DNA of 64,000 nucleotides, from positions 26,584-90,583 of the forward strand of contig NZ_JARWQD010000210.1 in the NCBI RefSeq assembly GCF_029869545.1, read 5' to 3'. Both the position numbers and the translations under genes were made by a program. This document shows, piece by piece, positions 18,265-27,500 of this stretch (within the stretch, counting starts at the first letter, position 1; every line of letters starts with the position of its first letter). The notes beneath the pieces are model-generated. The model was not told the DNA's origin. It was given only the letters and a program-made list of their open reading frames with translations, and made no database searches. The DNA is from Nocardia wallacei (GTDB taxonomy: Bacteria; Actinomycetota; Actinomycetes; Mycobacteriales; Mycobacteriaceae).

Positions 18265-19296
18265 TCAGGACAGCGCGTTACGATTTCCGGACACATCGCG
18301 GTATGCGCGCGGGGGCATGCCTTTCCAGCGGACGAATGCCGTGGTGAAGGCGGGCGTGGCGTTGTAGCCGAGGCGGCGCGCGATCTGTTCGATGCTGAGG
18401 TCTCCGGCGAGGAGGAGTTCCTCGGCGAGTCGCTGCCGGACCTCGTCGACGAGGCGGCGGAACGTGGTGCCCTCGCCGTCGAGGCGGCGTCGCAGGGTGC
18501 GCGAACTGAGGTGGAGCCGGTCGGCGACCTGTTCGATGCCGGGCATGTCGCCGGGGGACGCCGTCAGGAGCTGCCGTACTCTTCCGGCGAATCCGGTCCG
18601 TGCGCGCCAGTGCGCGCGCAGTTCGTGGAGCTGGGCTCGGGTCAGTGCCGCGGTGTGGGTGTCGGCCTGCGGGAGCGGGGCGTCGAGCAGGGCCACCGGG
18701 ATCTCGATGTAGTTGGTGGACGCATCGAATGTCGGTGGCGTGCCGAGGAATTCGGTGAAGGGCGTCACCGAAGCCGTGGGCGACTGGCGCAGGTGGGTGG
18801 GCGCCGGGGCGGTGGTCAGGCCGCTGGCCTCGCGGGCGATGGTGACGACCGAGGCGATCTCGCGCTGCACCAGGAAGGTGCGGACATCGTCGGGCACCTG
18901 ATCGTCGTCGAAGATCATTCGTCCGATGCCGTCGTGGATGTGCGGGTAGATGTGGCAGAAGGCCCAGGTGAGTTCGAGGAATGCCACGCCGAGGTCGAGG
19001 GCTTCCCACCCGTTGCGGCAGCTGGCCAGCGCGAATCCCCACATGCCGTGGGTGGTCAGGTGATATCGGCGCCCGGCCTCGAGCCCGAGCGTGTCGAGGT
19101 CGGGACGGGCCGCCTGGAGGTTGCGCACGATCCGCAGTTCGGCGCCCGCGGGTACCGCGTGATCGGGATCGGCGAGCTGGGCGGCGGTGATTCCGGTCCC
19201 GGCCAGGCAGGCATCGGCAGGCACGCCGTGCTCGCCGCCGACACGGACCAGCAACGCGGCGCTGGCCGGTGGCCGAAGCTGGTCTTCACTGATCAC
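18265..19296 (-). CDS. AraC-family regulator with arabinose-binding-like N-terminal domain (OruR/ArgR type)
   Basis: About 343 residues. The N-terminal ~190 residues match the Arabinose_bd domain (ADACLAGTGITAAQLADPDHAVP, LGLEAGRRYHLTTHGMWGFAL); the C-terminal ~100 residues are the AraC DNA-binding domain with two helix-turn-helices (GIEQVADRLHLSSRTLRRRLDGEG and SIEQIARRLGYNATPAFTTAFVRWKG). AAGGG 7 nt upstream favours GTG 19296; ATG 19329 is possible. Members control catabolic or lipid genes, often next to themselves, so the adjacent secreted lipase is a candidate target. Confidence 0.85.
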   Translation of the reverse strand: MISEDQLRPPASAALLVRVGGEHGVPADACLAGTGITAAQLADPDHAVPAGAELRIVRNLQAARPDLDTLGLEAGRRYHLTTHGMWGFALASCRNGWEALDLGVAFLELTWAFCHIYPHIHDGIGRMIFDDDQVPDDVRTFLVQREIASVVTIAREASGLTTAPAPTHLRQSPTASVTPFTEFLGTPPTFDASTNYIEIPVALLDAPLPQADTHTAALTRAQLHELRAHWRARTGFAGRVRQLLTASPGDMPGIEQVADRLHLSSRTLRRRLDGEGTTFRRLVDEVRQRLAEELLLAGDLSIEQIARRLGYNATPAFTTAFVRWKGMPPRAYRDVSGNRNALS

Positions 19297-19380
19297 GCCG
19301 TCACCCTTCAGCACTAGCCCGGAAATCATTAGCACCGTGTCCGCAATTCGTAAAGCGGGCCACCCCCGCACCCGCGCCCC

Positions 19381-20352
19381 GTGGCTGGTTACGCTCGCTC
19401 GGTGCGCTCGGGGACTGCTAGGGCTGTGGGGCTGGTGCTGGGATTCGCGCTGGATCGGGCGCTGGGGGATCCGCGGCGGTGGCATCCGGTCGCCGGGTTC
19501 GGGTCGGCGGCGGCGCGGCTCGAGGCGGTGACGTATCGGGATTCCCGCGCGGCGGGCTTCGTGCACGAGGTTGTGCTGGTCGGGGGCGTCGTCGCGGCCG
19601 GGGGCATCGTGCAGCGGCGGATGCCCGGGGATTCGGGGACCGTGCTGGCGCTCGCGCTGGCGACGTGGGCCGTGCTGGGCGGGACGACCCTGGCGCGGAC
19701 GGGGCGGGAGATGGCCGATCTGCTGGAGGCGGGGGATATCGAGGGTGCGCGGCGCGTGCTGCCGTCCCTGTGCGGGCGCGACCCCGACCTGCTCGACGCC
19801 GACGGGCTGGCGCGGGCGGCACTGGAATCCATCGCCGAGAACACCTCCGACGCGGCCGTGGCGCCGCTGTTCTGGGGGGCCGTCGCGGGCGTTCCGGGGC
19901 TGCTCGGATATCGGGCGGTGAACACCCTGGACGCGATGGTCGGATATCGCAACGAGCGCTACACGAACTTCGGCTGGGCCGCCGCCCGCATCGACGATCT
20001 GGCGAATCTGATTCCGGCGCGGCTGAGCGGGGCACTGACCGCGGCGCTGGCCCCGCTGGCCGGTGGGCGGCCCGCCGCCGCCGTGCGGGCGTGGCGCCGT
20101 GATGCCGCCGCGCACCCGAGTCCCAATGCGGGCGTGGCCGAATCGGCGATGGCGGGTGCGCTCGGCATACGCCTCGGCGGCCGGACCGAGTACCGGCACG
20201 GCACCGAGATGCGCCCCACCCTCGGCGACGGCCCGGCCCCCCGCACCCCCGACCTGCGCCGCGCGGTCCGGCTCTCGCAGGCGATCCAGGCCGCCGCCGC
20301 CCTCGCCGCCGCGCTGGGCGCCTACGCCCGTCAGCGGCGGGTGTTTCCGTAG
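19381..20352 (+). CDS. cobD: CobD/CbiB, adenosylcobinamide-phosphate synthase
   Basis: A protein of about 320 residues with the CobD/CbiB pattern: GLVLGFALDRALGDPRRWHPVAGFG at the start, LESIAENTSDAAVAPLFWGAVAG, KT-like NTLDAMVGYRNERYTNFGWAAARIDDLANL and HPSPNAGVAESAMAGALGIRLGG. It attaches the aminopropanol arm to adenosylcobyric acid at the membrane in cobalamin synthesis. GTG 19381 is the longest start; GTG 19402 fits the family N-terminus better. Its 3-prime end overlaps the convergent SURF1 gene by 22 nt. It corresponds to Rv2236c in position. Confidence 0.9.
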   Translation: MAGYARSVRSGTARAVGLVLGFALDRALGDPRRWHPVAGFGSAAARLEAVTYRDSRAAGFVHEVVLVGGVVAAGGIVQRRMPGDSGTVLALALATWAVLGGTTLARTGREMADLLEAGDIEGARRVLPSLCGRDPDLLDADGLARAALESIAENTSDAAVAPLFWGAVAGVPGLLGYRAVNTLDAMVGYRNERYTNFGWAAARIDDLANLIPARLSGALTAALAPLAGGRPAAAVRAWRRDAAAHPSPNAGVAESAMAGALGIRLGGRTEYRHGTEMRPTLGDGPAPRTPDLRRAVRLSQAIQAAAALAAALGAYARQRRVFP

Positions 20353-21224
20353 CGATCCGCCAGGCGGTCGGCGTTGGAGGGTTTTTCGGGTGCCGGGGTG
20401 GTGACCGCGTCGGAACCGGTTGTGGCGCTGACTGGTTCGGTGGGAACGGGCGCGGCGGGCGCGGTGCGCTCCCTGCGGCGCTCGCGCAATTCGGCCCAGA
20501 CGAAATAGCCGAGCCCGAGCGGGGCCATGATGCCGAAGGCGATCCACTGCAGGCCGTAGGACAGGTACGGGCCCGCGTCGAGCTGCGGTAGCGGGGGCGG
20601 GCTGAAGGCGCCCGGCTGGCCGTCGGTCAGCTGCAGAAATCCGCCGTCGGGCGGCACCGTGGTGAGCGGGGTGCCGTACACGGCCGACAGCTGGCCGGTG
20701 TCGATGGAATACACCTGGCGGTAGCCGTCCTGGGTCATCGGATCCTTGCCCGGGATCACGCCCTCGGACTTGCGTATCCGGCCCTCGAGGCGCTGCGGCC
20801 CGGGCGGAGGTTCGGCGATCGGCGGGATGCGGGCGCCGTCGACGGCGGCGATCAGGCCGCGGTCGATCAGCAGCGTGCGGCCGTCGTCCAGCCGGAACTC
20901 GGCCAGCACCCCGTAGGCCGGGCTGTCGTTGAGCCGCTGCAGCCGCTCGAGCACCGTGGAGCCGGGAACGTAGCTACCCGTGGCGACGACCCGCCGCCAC
21001 TCGGTGTCGCGCGCCTCGGGATCGTTCAGCAGCGTCGTGATGTCCACCGGCGCCGCGTTCACCGAGGCGGCGATGAGATCGTTGCGATGCGAGGTGCTGG
21101 TGTTCTTGCCCAGCTGCCACGGCGCCAGCACGGTGAAGCACAGATACGCGAACGCCACCACGATGACCGCGAGGATCAGCCAGCTGGGTCGCAGCAGGAA
21201 GGTGAGGCGGCGCAGCAGGCTCAT
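20331..21224 (-). CDS. SURF1-family cytochrome oxidase biogenesis protein
   Basis: A 297-residue membrane protein with one N-terminal helix (about 13-35, followed by PWQLGKNTSTSHRND) and one near residue 225-245, enclosing the SURF1 domain (WRRVVATGSYVPGS, LIDRGLIAA, RLEGRIRKSE, ISYGLQW-like YLSYGLQWIAFG). SURF1 proteins help assemble heme-copper oxidase. The C-terminal ~40 residues are a Pro/Thr-rich tail. The ATG overlaps the PtpA-like stop (ATGA), the arrangement of Rv2235 and Rv2234. Confidence 0.9.
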   Translation of the reverse strand: MSLLRRLTFLLRPSWLILAVIVVAFAYLCFTVLAPWQLGKNTSTSHRNDLIAASVNAAPVDITTLLNDPEARDTEWRRVVATGSYVPGSTVLERLQRLNDSPAYGVLAEFRLDDGRTLLIDRGLIAAVDGARIPPIAEPPPGPQRLEGRIRKSEGVIPGKDPMTQDGYRQVYSIDTGQLSAVYGTPLTTVPPDGGFLQLTDGQPGAFSPPPLPQLDAGPYLSYGLQWIAFGIMAPLGLGYFVWAELRERRRERTAPAAPVPTEPVSATTGSDAVTTPAPEKPSNADRLADRYGNTRR

Positions 21225-21709
21225 GATCGATCGTCGCCGAGCTGATCGCGGACCCAGTCGAGCATTCCGGGGACGGCGGCCTCGATCTGCGCACGGACCA
21301 GCTCGAATTCGTCGTCGCCGCCGTAATACGGATCCGGCACGTCGCCGTCGTCGGCGAGGGGATCGAAGCTGCGCAGCAGGCGGCGGCGCGCCCGCGGCAC
21401 GCCCAGCCGGGCCAGTTCGCGCTCGTGCGAGGTGGCGAGGGCGACCAGCAGATCGGCGTCGAGATGGTCGGCGCCGATCATGGCCGCGAGGTGGCCGGTC
21501 GGATAGTCGTGGCGGCGCAGCAGCGCGGTGGTGCGGGGATCGGCGTCGGAGCCGACGTGCCAGGCCGTGGTGCCCGCGCTGCTGACCCGCACCCGGTCGG
21601 CGAGCCCGGCCCGCTCCAGGTGCGCGGCAAAGATCTTCTCGGCCATCGGAGACCGGCAGATGTTGCCGGTGCAGATGAAGGTCACGTGCAGCTCGCCCAC
21701 GACAGCCAT
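21221..21709 (-). CDS. ptpA: Low-molecular-weight protein tyrosine phosphatase (PtpA type)
   Basis: A 162-residue phosphatase with the P-loop CTGNICRS (CX5R-S) near the N-terminus and the general-acid loop DPYYGGDDEFE. In M. tuberculosis PtpA dephosphorylates proteins and acts on host trafficking; here the role may be internal signalling. MAVVGELHVTF at 21709 is the natural start, because the upstream in-frame extension lacks similarity and enters the cobC promoter region. It forms an operon with SURF1. Confidence 0.9.
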   Translation of the reverse strand: MAVVGELHVTFICTGNICRSPMAEKIFAAHLERAGLADRVRVSSAGTTAWHVGSDADPRTTALLRRHDYPTGHLAAMIGADHLDADLLVALATSHERELARLGVPRARRRLLRSFDPLADDGDVPDPYYGGDDEFELVRAQIEAAVPGMLDWVRDQLGDDRS

Positions 21710-21753
21710 TCTGGCCGGTCGGTGCCGACGGTGGCCACGTAGGGTAGGGAGCT

Positions 21754-22791
21754 GTGCCACGGGACACGACCGATCACGCGAAACTGCGGCATCACGGCGA
21801 CGCCGACGTGCGCCCGGGGATGCTCGATTTCGCGGTGAACGTGCAGGGTGCCGAGCCGCCGCGGTGGCTGCGGGAGCGGCTCGCAGCCCGGCTGCACGAT
21901 CTCGCGCGGTATCCGGACGCGGACGAGGAGTCCGAGGTGCGGGCGCTCGTGGCCGCCCGGCACGGGCGCACCCGCGACGAGGTGCTGCTGCTGGCCGGCG
22001 CGGCCGAGGGGTTCGCGATGCTGCCCCGGCTGGCGCCGCGGCTGGCGGCGGTGGTCCACCCGTCGTTCACCGAGCCCGAGCTGGCGCTGCGGGAAGCGGA
22101 CGTTCCGGTCGCCCGGGTCGTGCTGGAATCGCCGTACGCCTTGGACGCGGAGCTGGTGCCGGAGGCCGCCGACCTGGTGGTGATCGGCAACCCGACCAAT
22201 CCGACCTCGGTGCTGCACCCGAAGGCCGCGATCCGCGCGCTGCGCCGCCCCGGCCGTCTCGTGGTCGTCGACGAAGCCTTCGCCGACGCGGTGCCGGGGG
22301 AGACGGAATCGCTGGCGGGAGAGCCTGTTCCGGATGTCCTGGTGCTGCGCAGCCTGACCAAGACGTGGGCGCTGGCGGGCCTGCGCTGCGGCTATTTCCT
22401 CGGCCCACCGCCGGTGCTGGCGCGACTGCGCCACGGCCGGGCACACTGGCCGCTCGGCACGCTGCAACTGGAAGCCATTGCCGCGACGGCGGATCCGGCG
22501 GCGGTTGCCGAATCACGTACGCGCGCAGAACGAATCGCCGCGGATCGGGACGCGATGGCCGGGCGTCTGCGCGAACTCGGCATCGAGGTGCACGAACCCG
22601 CGCACGGGCCCTTCCTGCTGATCCGGGTCCCCGACGCCGAACTGCTCCGCAAACGCCTGGCGGACAAGGGAATCGCCGTGCGCCGCGGCGACACCTTCCC
22701 CGGCCTGCCCCCGGGCCACCTGCGCCTGGCCGTCCGCGCCCCCGCCGCGGTCGACCGCCTCGTCGCCACCCTCCGGGAGCTGGGCCCGTGA
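21754..22791 (+). CDS. cobC: CobC, threonine-phosphate decarboxylase-like class I/II aminotransferase
   Basis: A 345-residue fold-I PLP enzyme: HHGDADVRPGMLDFAVNV at the start, IGNPTNPTSVL, VVVDEAFAD, the PLP lysine in LRSLTKTWALAGLRCGYF and a C-terminal FLLIRVPD domain. It matches the Rv2231c-type CobC proteins annotated in cobalamin side-chain synthesis (threonine-phosphate to aminopropanol phosphate). It starts with GTG and is divergent from the ptpA-SURF1 pair. CobC activity of the mycobacterial homologue is an annotation rather than something visible here; a histidinol-phosphate-like aminotransferase is the alternative. Confidence 0.85.
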   Translation: MPRDTTDHAKLRHHGDADVRPGMLDFAVNVQGAEPPRWLRERLAARLHDLARYPDADEESEVRALVAARHGRTRDEVLLLAGAAEGFAMLPRLAPRLAAVVHPSFTEPELALREADVPVARVVLESPYALDAELVPEAADLVVIGNPTNPTSVLHPKAAIRALRRPGRLVVVDEAFADAVPGETESLAGEPVPDVLVLRSLTKTWALAGLRCGYFLGPPPVLARLRHGRAHWPLGTLQLEAIAATADPAAVAESRTRAERIAADRDAMAGRLRELGIEVHEPAHGPFLLIRVPDAELLRKRLADKGIAVRRGDTFPGLPPGHLRLAVRAPAAVDRLVATLRELGP

Positions 22792-22917
22792 CCGGCGCTT
22801 CCCGCACCCTTTGTTCGTTCCCGCACGGCCTTCCGGGCCTTGCAGGGGGTGCGGGAATGTGGAGGGGGTGCGTGGATTGCGGGGGTCGGTGAGTACGGGA
22901 GTGGAGGAGGTTTGGTG

Positions 22918-24042
22918 ATGGTGGGGTTGTCGGAGTTGGTGGGGGTGTTGGAGGAGGCTTATCCGCCGCGGCTGGCCGAGGCGTGGGATTCGGTGGGGCT
23001 GGTGTGCGGGGATCCGGCGGAGCCGGTGTCGCGGGTGCTGTTCGCCGTCGATGCGACCGCCGCCGTGGTGGACGAGGCTATCGACTGGGGCGCACAGGCT
23101 TTGGTGGTGCATCATCCGCTGCTGTTGCGCGGTGTCGACTCCGTGGCGGCGAGCACGCCGAAGGGAGCGCTCGTGCACCGGCTCATCCGGCACGGCTGCG
23201 CGCTGTTCACCGCGCACACCAACGCCGATTCCGCGGACCCGGGCGTCTCCGACGCCCTGGCACAGGCGATCGGGCTGACCGTCACCGGGCCTCTGTCCGC
23301 CAAATCCGCTGCGGCCGTGGACAAATGGACGGTCCAGGTGCCGCGCGAGCATACCGATGACGTGCTGGCGGCGCTGTTCGCGGCGGGCGCGGGCCACAGC
23401 GACGGCTATCGGGACTGCTGCTGGCAGGTGCCGGGAACCGGGCAGTTCCGGCCCATCGAGGGATCGAATCCGACTGTCGGCGTGGCCGGTTCGCTGGAAC
23501 GGGTCGCGGAGGACCGCCTCGAACTGGTGGCCCCGCCGTCGGCCCGAGCCGCCGTGCTGGCCGCGCTGCGGGCGGCGCATCCGTACGAGGTGCCGGGCTA
23601 CCACGTCACCGAGCGCGCCGAGCTGCCGTCCGGGCAGGGCCTGGGCCGCCTCGGGGAGCTCGCGCGGCCGGAGTCGTTGCGCGCCTTCACCGCCCGGGTG
23701 CGCGCCTCGCTTCCCGGGACCGCATGGGGGGTGCGCGCGGCGGGCGATCCGGACCGGATGATCCGCACCGTCGCGGTGTGCGGCGGCGCCGGGGATTCCT
23801 TCCTCGGCACCGTCTCCCGCCTCGGCGTCGACGCCTACGTCACCGCCGACCTGCGCCACCATCCCGCGGACGAGCACCTGCGCGCGGGCGGCCCGGCACT
23901 GATCGATGCCGCGCACTGGGCGACCGAATTCCCGTGGTGCGCCCAGGCCGCGGGAGTGGTGCGAAAGGCCCTGCCCGCCTTGCAGACCCGCGTGTCGGAG
24001 ATCCGCACGGATCCGTGGACGCTGGGAGCCGCCGACGGGTGA
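22918..24042 (+). CDS. Nif3-like dinuclear metal-centre hexameric protein (Rv2230c type)
   Basis: A 374-residue protein of the NIF3/YbgI family with the metal-binding motifs VHHPLLLRG (about residue 63) and FTAHTNAD, and the C-terminal [11 protein letters not shown] with [10 protein letters not shown]. As in other Gram-positive members, a PII/CutA-like domain (about residues 130-240, including [18 protein letters not shown]) is inserted between the two halves. The cellular role of the family is unclear (GTP cyclohydrolase I type 2 is a suggestion). GGAGGAGG 7 nt before the ATG fixes the start. It is the last core gene before the polyketide locus. Confidence 0.9.
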   Translation: MVGLSELVGVLEEAYPPRLAEAWDSVGLVCGDPAEPVSRVLFAVDATAAVVDEAIDWGAQALVVHHPLLLRGVDSVAASTPKGALVHRLIRHGCALFTAHTNADSADPGVSDALAQAIGLTVTGPLSAKSAAAVDKWTVQVPREHTDDVLAALFAAGAGHSDGYRDCCWQVPGTGQFRPIEGSNPTVGVAGSLERVAEDRLELVAPPSARAAVLAALRAAHPYEVPGYHVTERAELPSGQGLGRLGELARPESLRAFTARVRASLPGTAWGVRAAGDPDRMIRTVAVCGGAGDSFLGTVSRLGVDAYVTADLRHHPADEHLRAGGPALIDAAHWATEFPWCAQAAGVVRKALPALQTRVSEIRTDPWTLGAADG

Positions 24043-24557
24043 CGTCTGCCGCGCCGTCGTGATCGAGCGAACCTGCCCGGCCGTTAACGAGGAATTTCTC
24101 ATACTGCCGTTCGTCGTCGTTTCCAGTATCGTCGGCCGGGATATCCGAGTCGCGTTCAATTGACGGAGGATGGACGGCAGGTGAACCGATCGGCACCGGG
24201 CTGGTGAAATCGTGCACGAGGGAACGATTGTCATCGAGCACAGCCCGTGACGGCGGTCGGCTGTACCCGGGCACAGGCTTCCCCCCGCTGGGAGGTAGCT
24301 GCGTGACGGGTGGCTTGTATAGTCCCTCGTGCTTACGACTCATGGGTCGAGTCGTCAACCTGTTTGCTGAATGGTCACGGTGTCGTGCCGTGTAATGGTC
24401 TGGGGGAGTGCAGCTTCGAATTCGTGTGGCGCCGCGCGGCGCATGCAGCTACCCGAATTGTTTCCGTCGCCATCACCGTGCGGGCGCCTATTTCGATTAT
24501 CGAGAGCGCGATATTCCGGCGCCGGCGGTCTGGTGATTCGTGCTTTCGTGAAGATTG
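24043..24557 (+). promoter_or_regulatory. Upstream region of the polyketide operon with an inverted repeat
   Basis: This 515-nt gap has no convincing gene. TATAGT at 24317-24322 is a good -10 without a recognisable -35. Just downstream, ACGACTC (24334-24340) and GAGTCGT (24348-24354) form a perfect 7-bp inverted repeat with a 7-nt spacer, suited to a regulator operator near +1 or a leader hairpin. The implied leader would be about 230 nt long. Nothing else stands out. Confidence 0.35.
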
Positions 24558-27500
24558 GTGATTGCAGTGTATCGCTCGTTTCTCGACGTCCTGGCCGCGC
24601 AGGAGCTCCGGCAACCCGATGCCATCGCGTACCGGTTCCTGGAGACCGGGGACGTCGACGGGCCGACCGCGGAGCTGTCGTACGGCGAGCTGGGCCGCCG
24701 CGCCCGCGCGATCGGCGCCTACCTGGTCGACGGCGGATTCACGCGGCGGCGCGCCCTGCTGCTCTATCCTCCCGGGCTCGAATTCGCCTGCGGCTTCCTG
24801 GGTTGCATGGCCGGGGCGGTGACCCCCGTGCCCGCCCCCGTGCCGCAGCCACACGAATTCGACCGGGCGATGCGCAGGCTGCGGGACATGATCGCCGATG
24901 CCGATATCGACGTGGTGCTGGCGACGCGGCCGGTGATCGATGCGGTGACCGGGCTGGCACAACAGCTTCCGGAGCTGGCCGCGCTGACGTGGATCGCCAC
25001 CGAGGACATACCCGACGAGGCCGCGTCGTCGTGGCGGCCGCCGCGGCTCGGGCCGGATTCGCTGGCGTTCCTGCAATATACGTCCGGTTCGACCAGCGCA
25101 CCGCGTGGCGTGATGGTCACGCACGGCAACCTGATGCACAACCAGCGGGCGATCGCCGAGCTGACGAACAGCTCACTCGAGCGCGTGGCCGAGTGGGACG
25201 GGGCGGCGTGGTCGGTCAGCTGGCTGCCGATGTATCACGACATGGGACTGATCGGCCCCATCCTGCAGACGCTGTACCTCGGTGCCTGCACCGTGCTGAT
25301 GTCCCCGCTGCATTTCCTGCAGCAGCCGCGGCGCTGGCTCACCGCGGTCTCGGAATTCGGCGCGCACACCAGCGGCGGGCCCAACTTCGGCTACGAGCTG
25401 AGCCTGCGCCGGGCGACGCCGCAGTGGCTGGACGGCCTGGACCTGAGCCGATGGCGCGTGGCGTTCAACGGTGCCGAGCCGGTGCGGGCCGATACGCTGG
25501 GCCGTTTCGCCGATCGCTTCGCCGCGGCCGGATTTCGCCCGGAGGCGTGGCAGCCGGTGTACGGATTGGCGGAGGCCACGTTGCTGGTGGCCGGTACACC
25601 GGCCGACCGGGCGCCGACCCTGGCCGAGCACCCCGACACCGTCGGAAAGGTGGTCGCCGCAGGTCATCCCGGGTCCGGCGTCACCGTGGTGATCGCGGAC
25701 GCCGAACACCGGACCGAGCTCGCCGACGGGGAGATCGGCGAGATCTGGGTGGCCGGGGACGGCGTGGCGTCGGGCTACCTGGGCGACGAGGCGGCGACCG
25801 CCGAGGTGTTCGGCGTGCGCCTGGCCGACGGCCGGACCGGATTCCTGCGCACCGGAGATCTCGGATTCCGCCGGGACGGTGAGCTTTTCGTCACCGGCCG
25901 CAGCAAGGACCTGCTCGTCATCGACGGCAAGAACCACTATCCGCAGGACCTGGAACTGACCGTCGAGGCGGCGCACGAGCACGTCCGGCGTGGCTGCGTG
26001 GCGGCGTTCTCCGTCGACCACGGCGACGGGGAGCGGCCCGTGATCGTCGCGGAGGTATCCACGACCGACGCCGGGGAACTCGCGGCGCTCGCGGATGCGG
26101 TGCGCGGCGCGATCAGCGCCGGACACGGGGTGTCGGTGCATGCGGTGGTGCCGGTCGTACCGCGCACCATCTTCAAGACGAGTAGTGGCAAGATTCAACG
26201 GCAGGCGTGCCGGAAGGCTTATCTCGCAGGCGAATTGGTCACCGTGGAGCCCGTGGACGCGGCGCCGGTGACCGCCGGTCCGAGCGTGCCGCGCGACACC
26301 GGAGTGACACGGTGGCTGGTGGAGAACGTGGCGGCGGCCGCGCGGCTGGATGCGTCGCGGATCGACCACGACCGGCCGCTGCGGGAGTTCGGGCTCGGCT
26401 CCCGCGAACTGGTGGAGCTGACCGCCGGACTCTCCGAACACGTCGGCCGGGAACTGGATCCGAGCCTGATCTTCGAGTACCCGACGATCAACGCGCTGTC
26501 CGCCGCGCTGGAGGACGAGACCGGCCCGCAACCCGACGGGCCCGCGGCCGACTCCGAGGGCGCGGTGGCCATCATCGGCATGGCATGCAGGCTCCCCGGT
26601 GGCGTCGAGGATCCGGAGGCGTTGTGGCGGTTGCTCGTCGACGGCGCCGACGTGGTGTCCGACCCGCCGGACGGTCGCTGGGACACCGCCGGACTCCTGG
26701 ACTCCGACCCGGACGCCATGGGGAAGGCCTACACGCTGCGCGGCGGATTCGTCGACGGCATAGACCTTTTCGATGCCGAGTTCTTCAGGATCGGGCCCAA
26801 GGAGGCCGCCGCGATGGACCCGCAGCAGCGGTTGCTGCTGCAGGCGAGCTGGGAGGCGATCGAGCGGTCCGGCCGCGACCCCCGGCAGCTGAACGGCAGC
26901 GCGACCGGCGTCTACCTCGGGCTCTACAGCAGCGGCTACCTTTCCGGCGCGGGCCTGGATCAGCTGAACGGCTACGTGGGAACCGGTACGGCCCCGAGCG
27001 TCGCCTCCGGCCGGATCTCCTATGCGCTCGGCCTGCGGGGCCCGGCCGTCACCGTCGATACCGCGTGCTCGTCGTCGCTGGTCGCGCTGCACCTGGCGGC
27101 GCAGGCGCTGCGCCTGGGCGACTGCGAGATGGCGCTGGCGGGCGGTGCGACACTGCTGGTCTCGCCCGGAGCGCACGTCGAATTCAGCAGGCTCGGCGTG
27201 CTGTCGAGGTCGGGCCGATGCGCCCCGTTCGCCGCCGACGCCGACGGCGCGGTGTGGTCGGAGGGCTGCGGTGTGGTCATGCTGAAGCGGCTCGATGACG
27301 CCGTGCGCGACGGCGATCCGGTGCTGGCGGTCGTCCGTGGGTCCGCCGTCAACCAGGACGGCCGCAGCCAGGGATTGAGCGCGCCGAACGGTGTCGCGCA
27401 GGAGCGGGTCGTGCGCGCCGGGCTCGCCGCGGCGGGCCTCGCGCCGGGCGACGTCGACTACGTGGAGGCCCACGGCACGGGCACGGTCCTGGGCGATCCG

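Noticed and set aside
18265..20547. A 760-codon minus-strand frame extending the AraC gene through cobD
   Set aside because: The N-terminal 400 residues are low-complexity Arg/Pro/Gly sequence opposite cobD; the AraC family length fits the start at 19296 or 19329.
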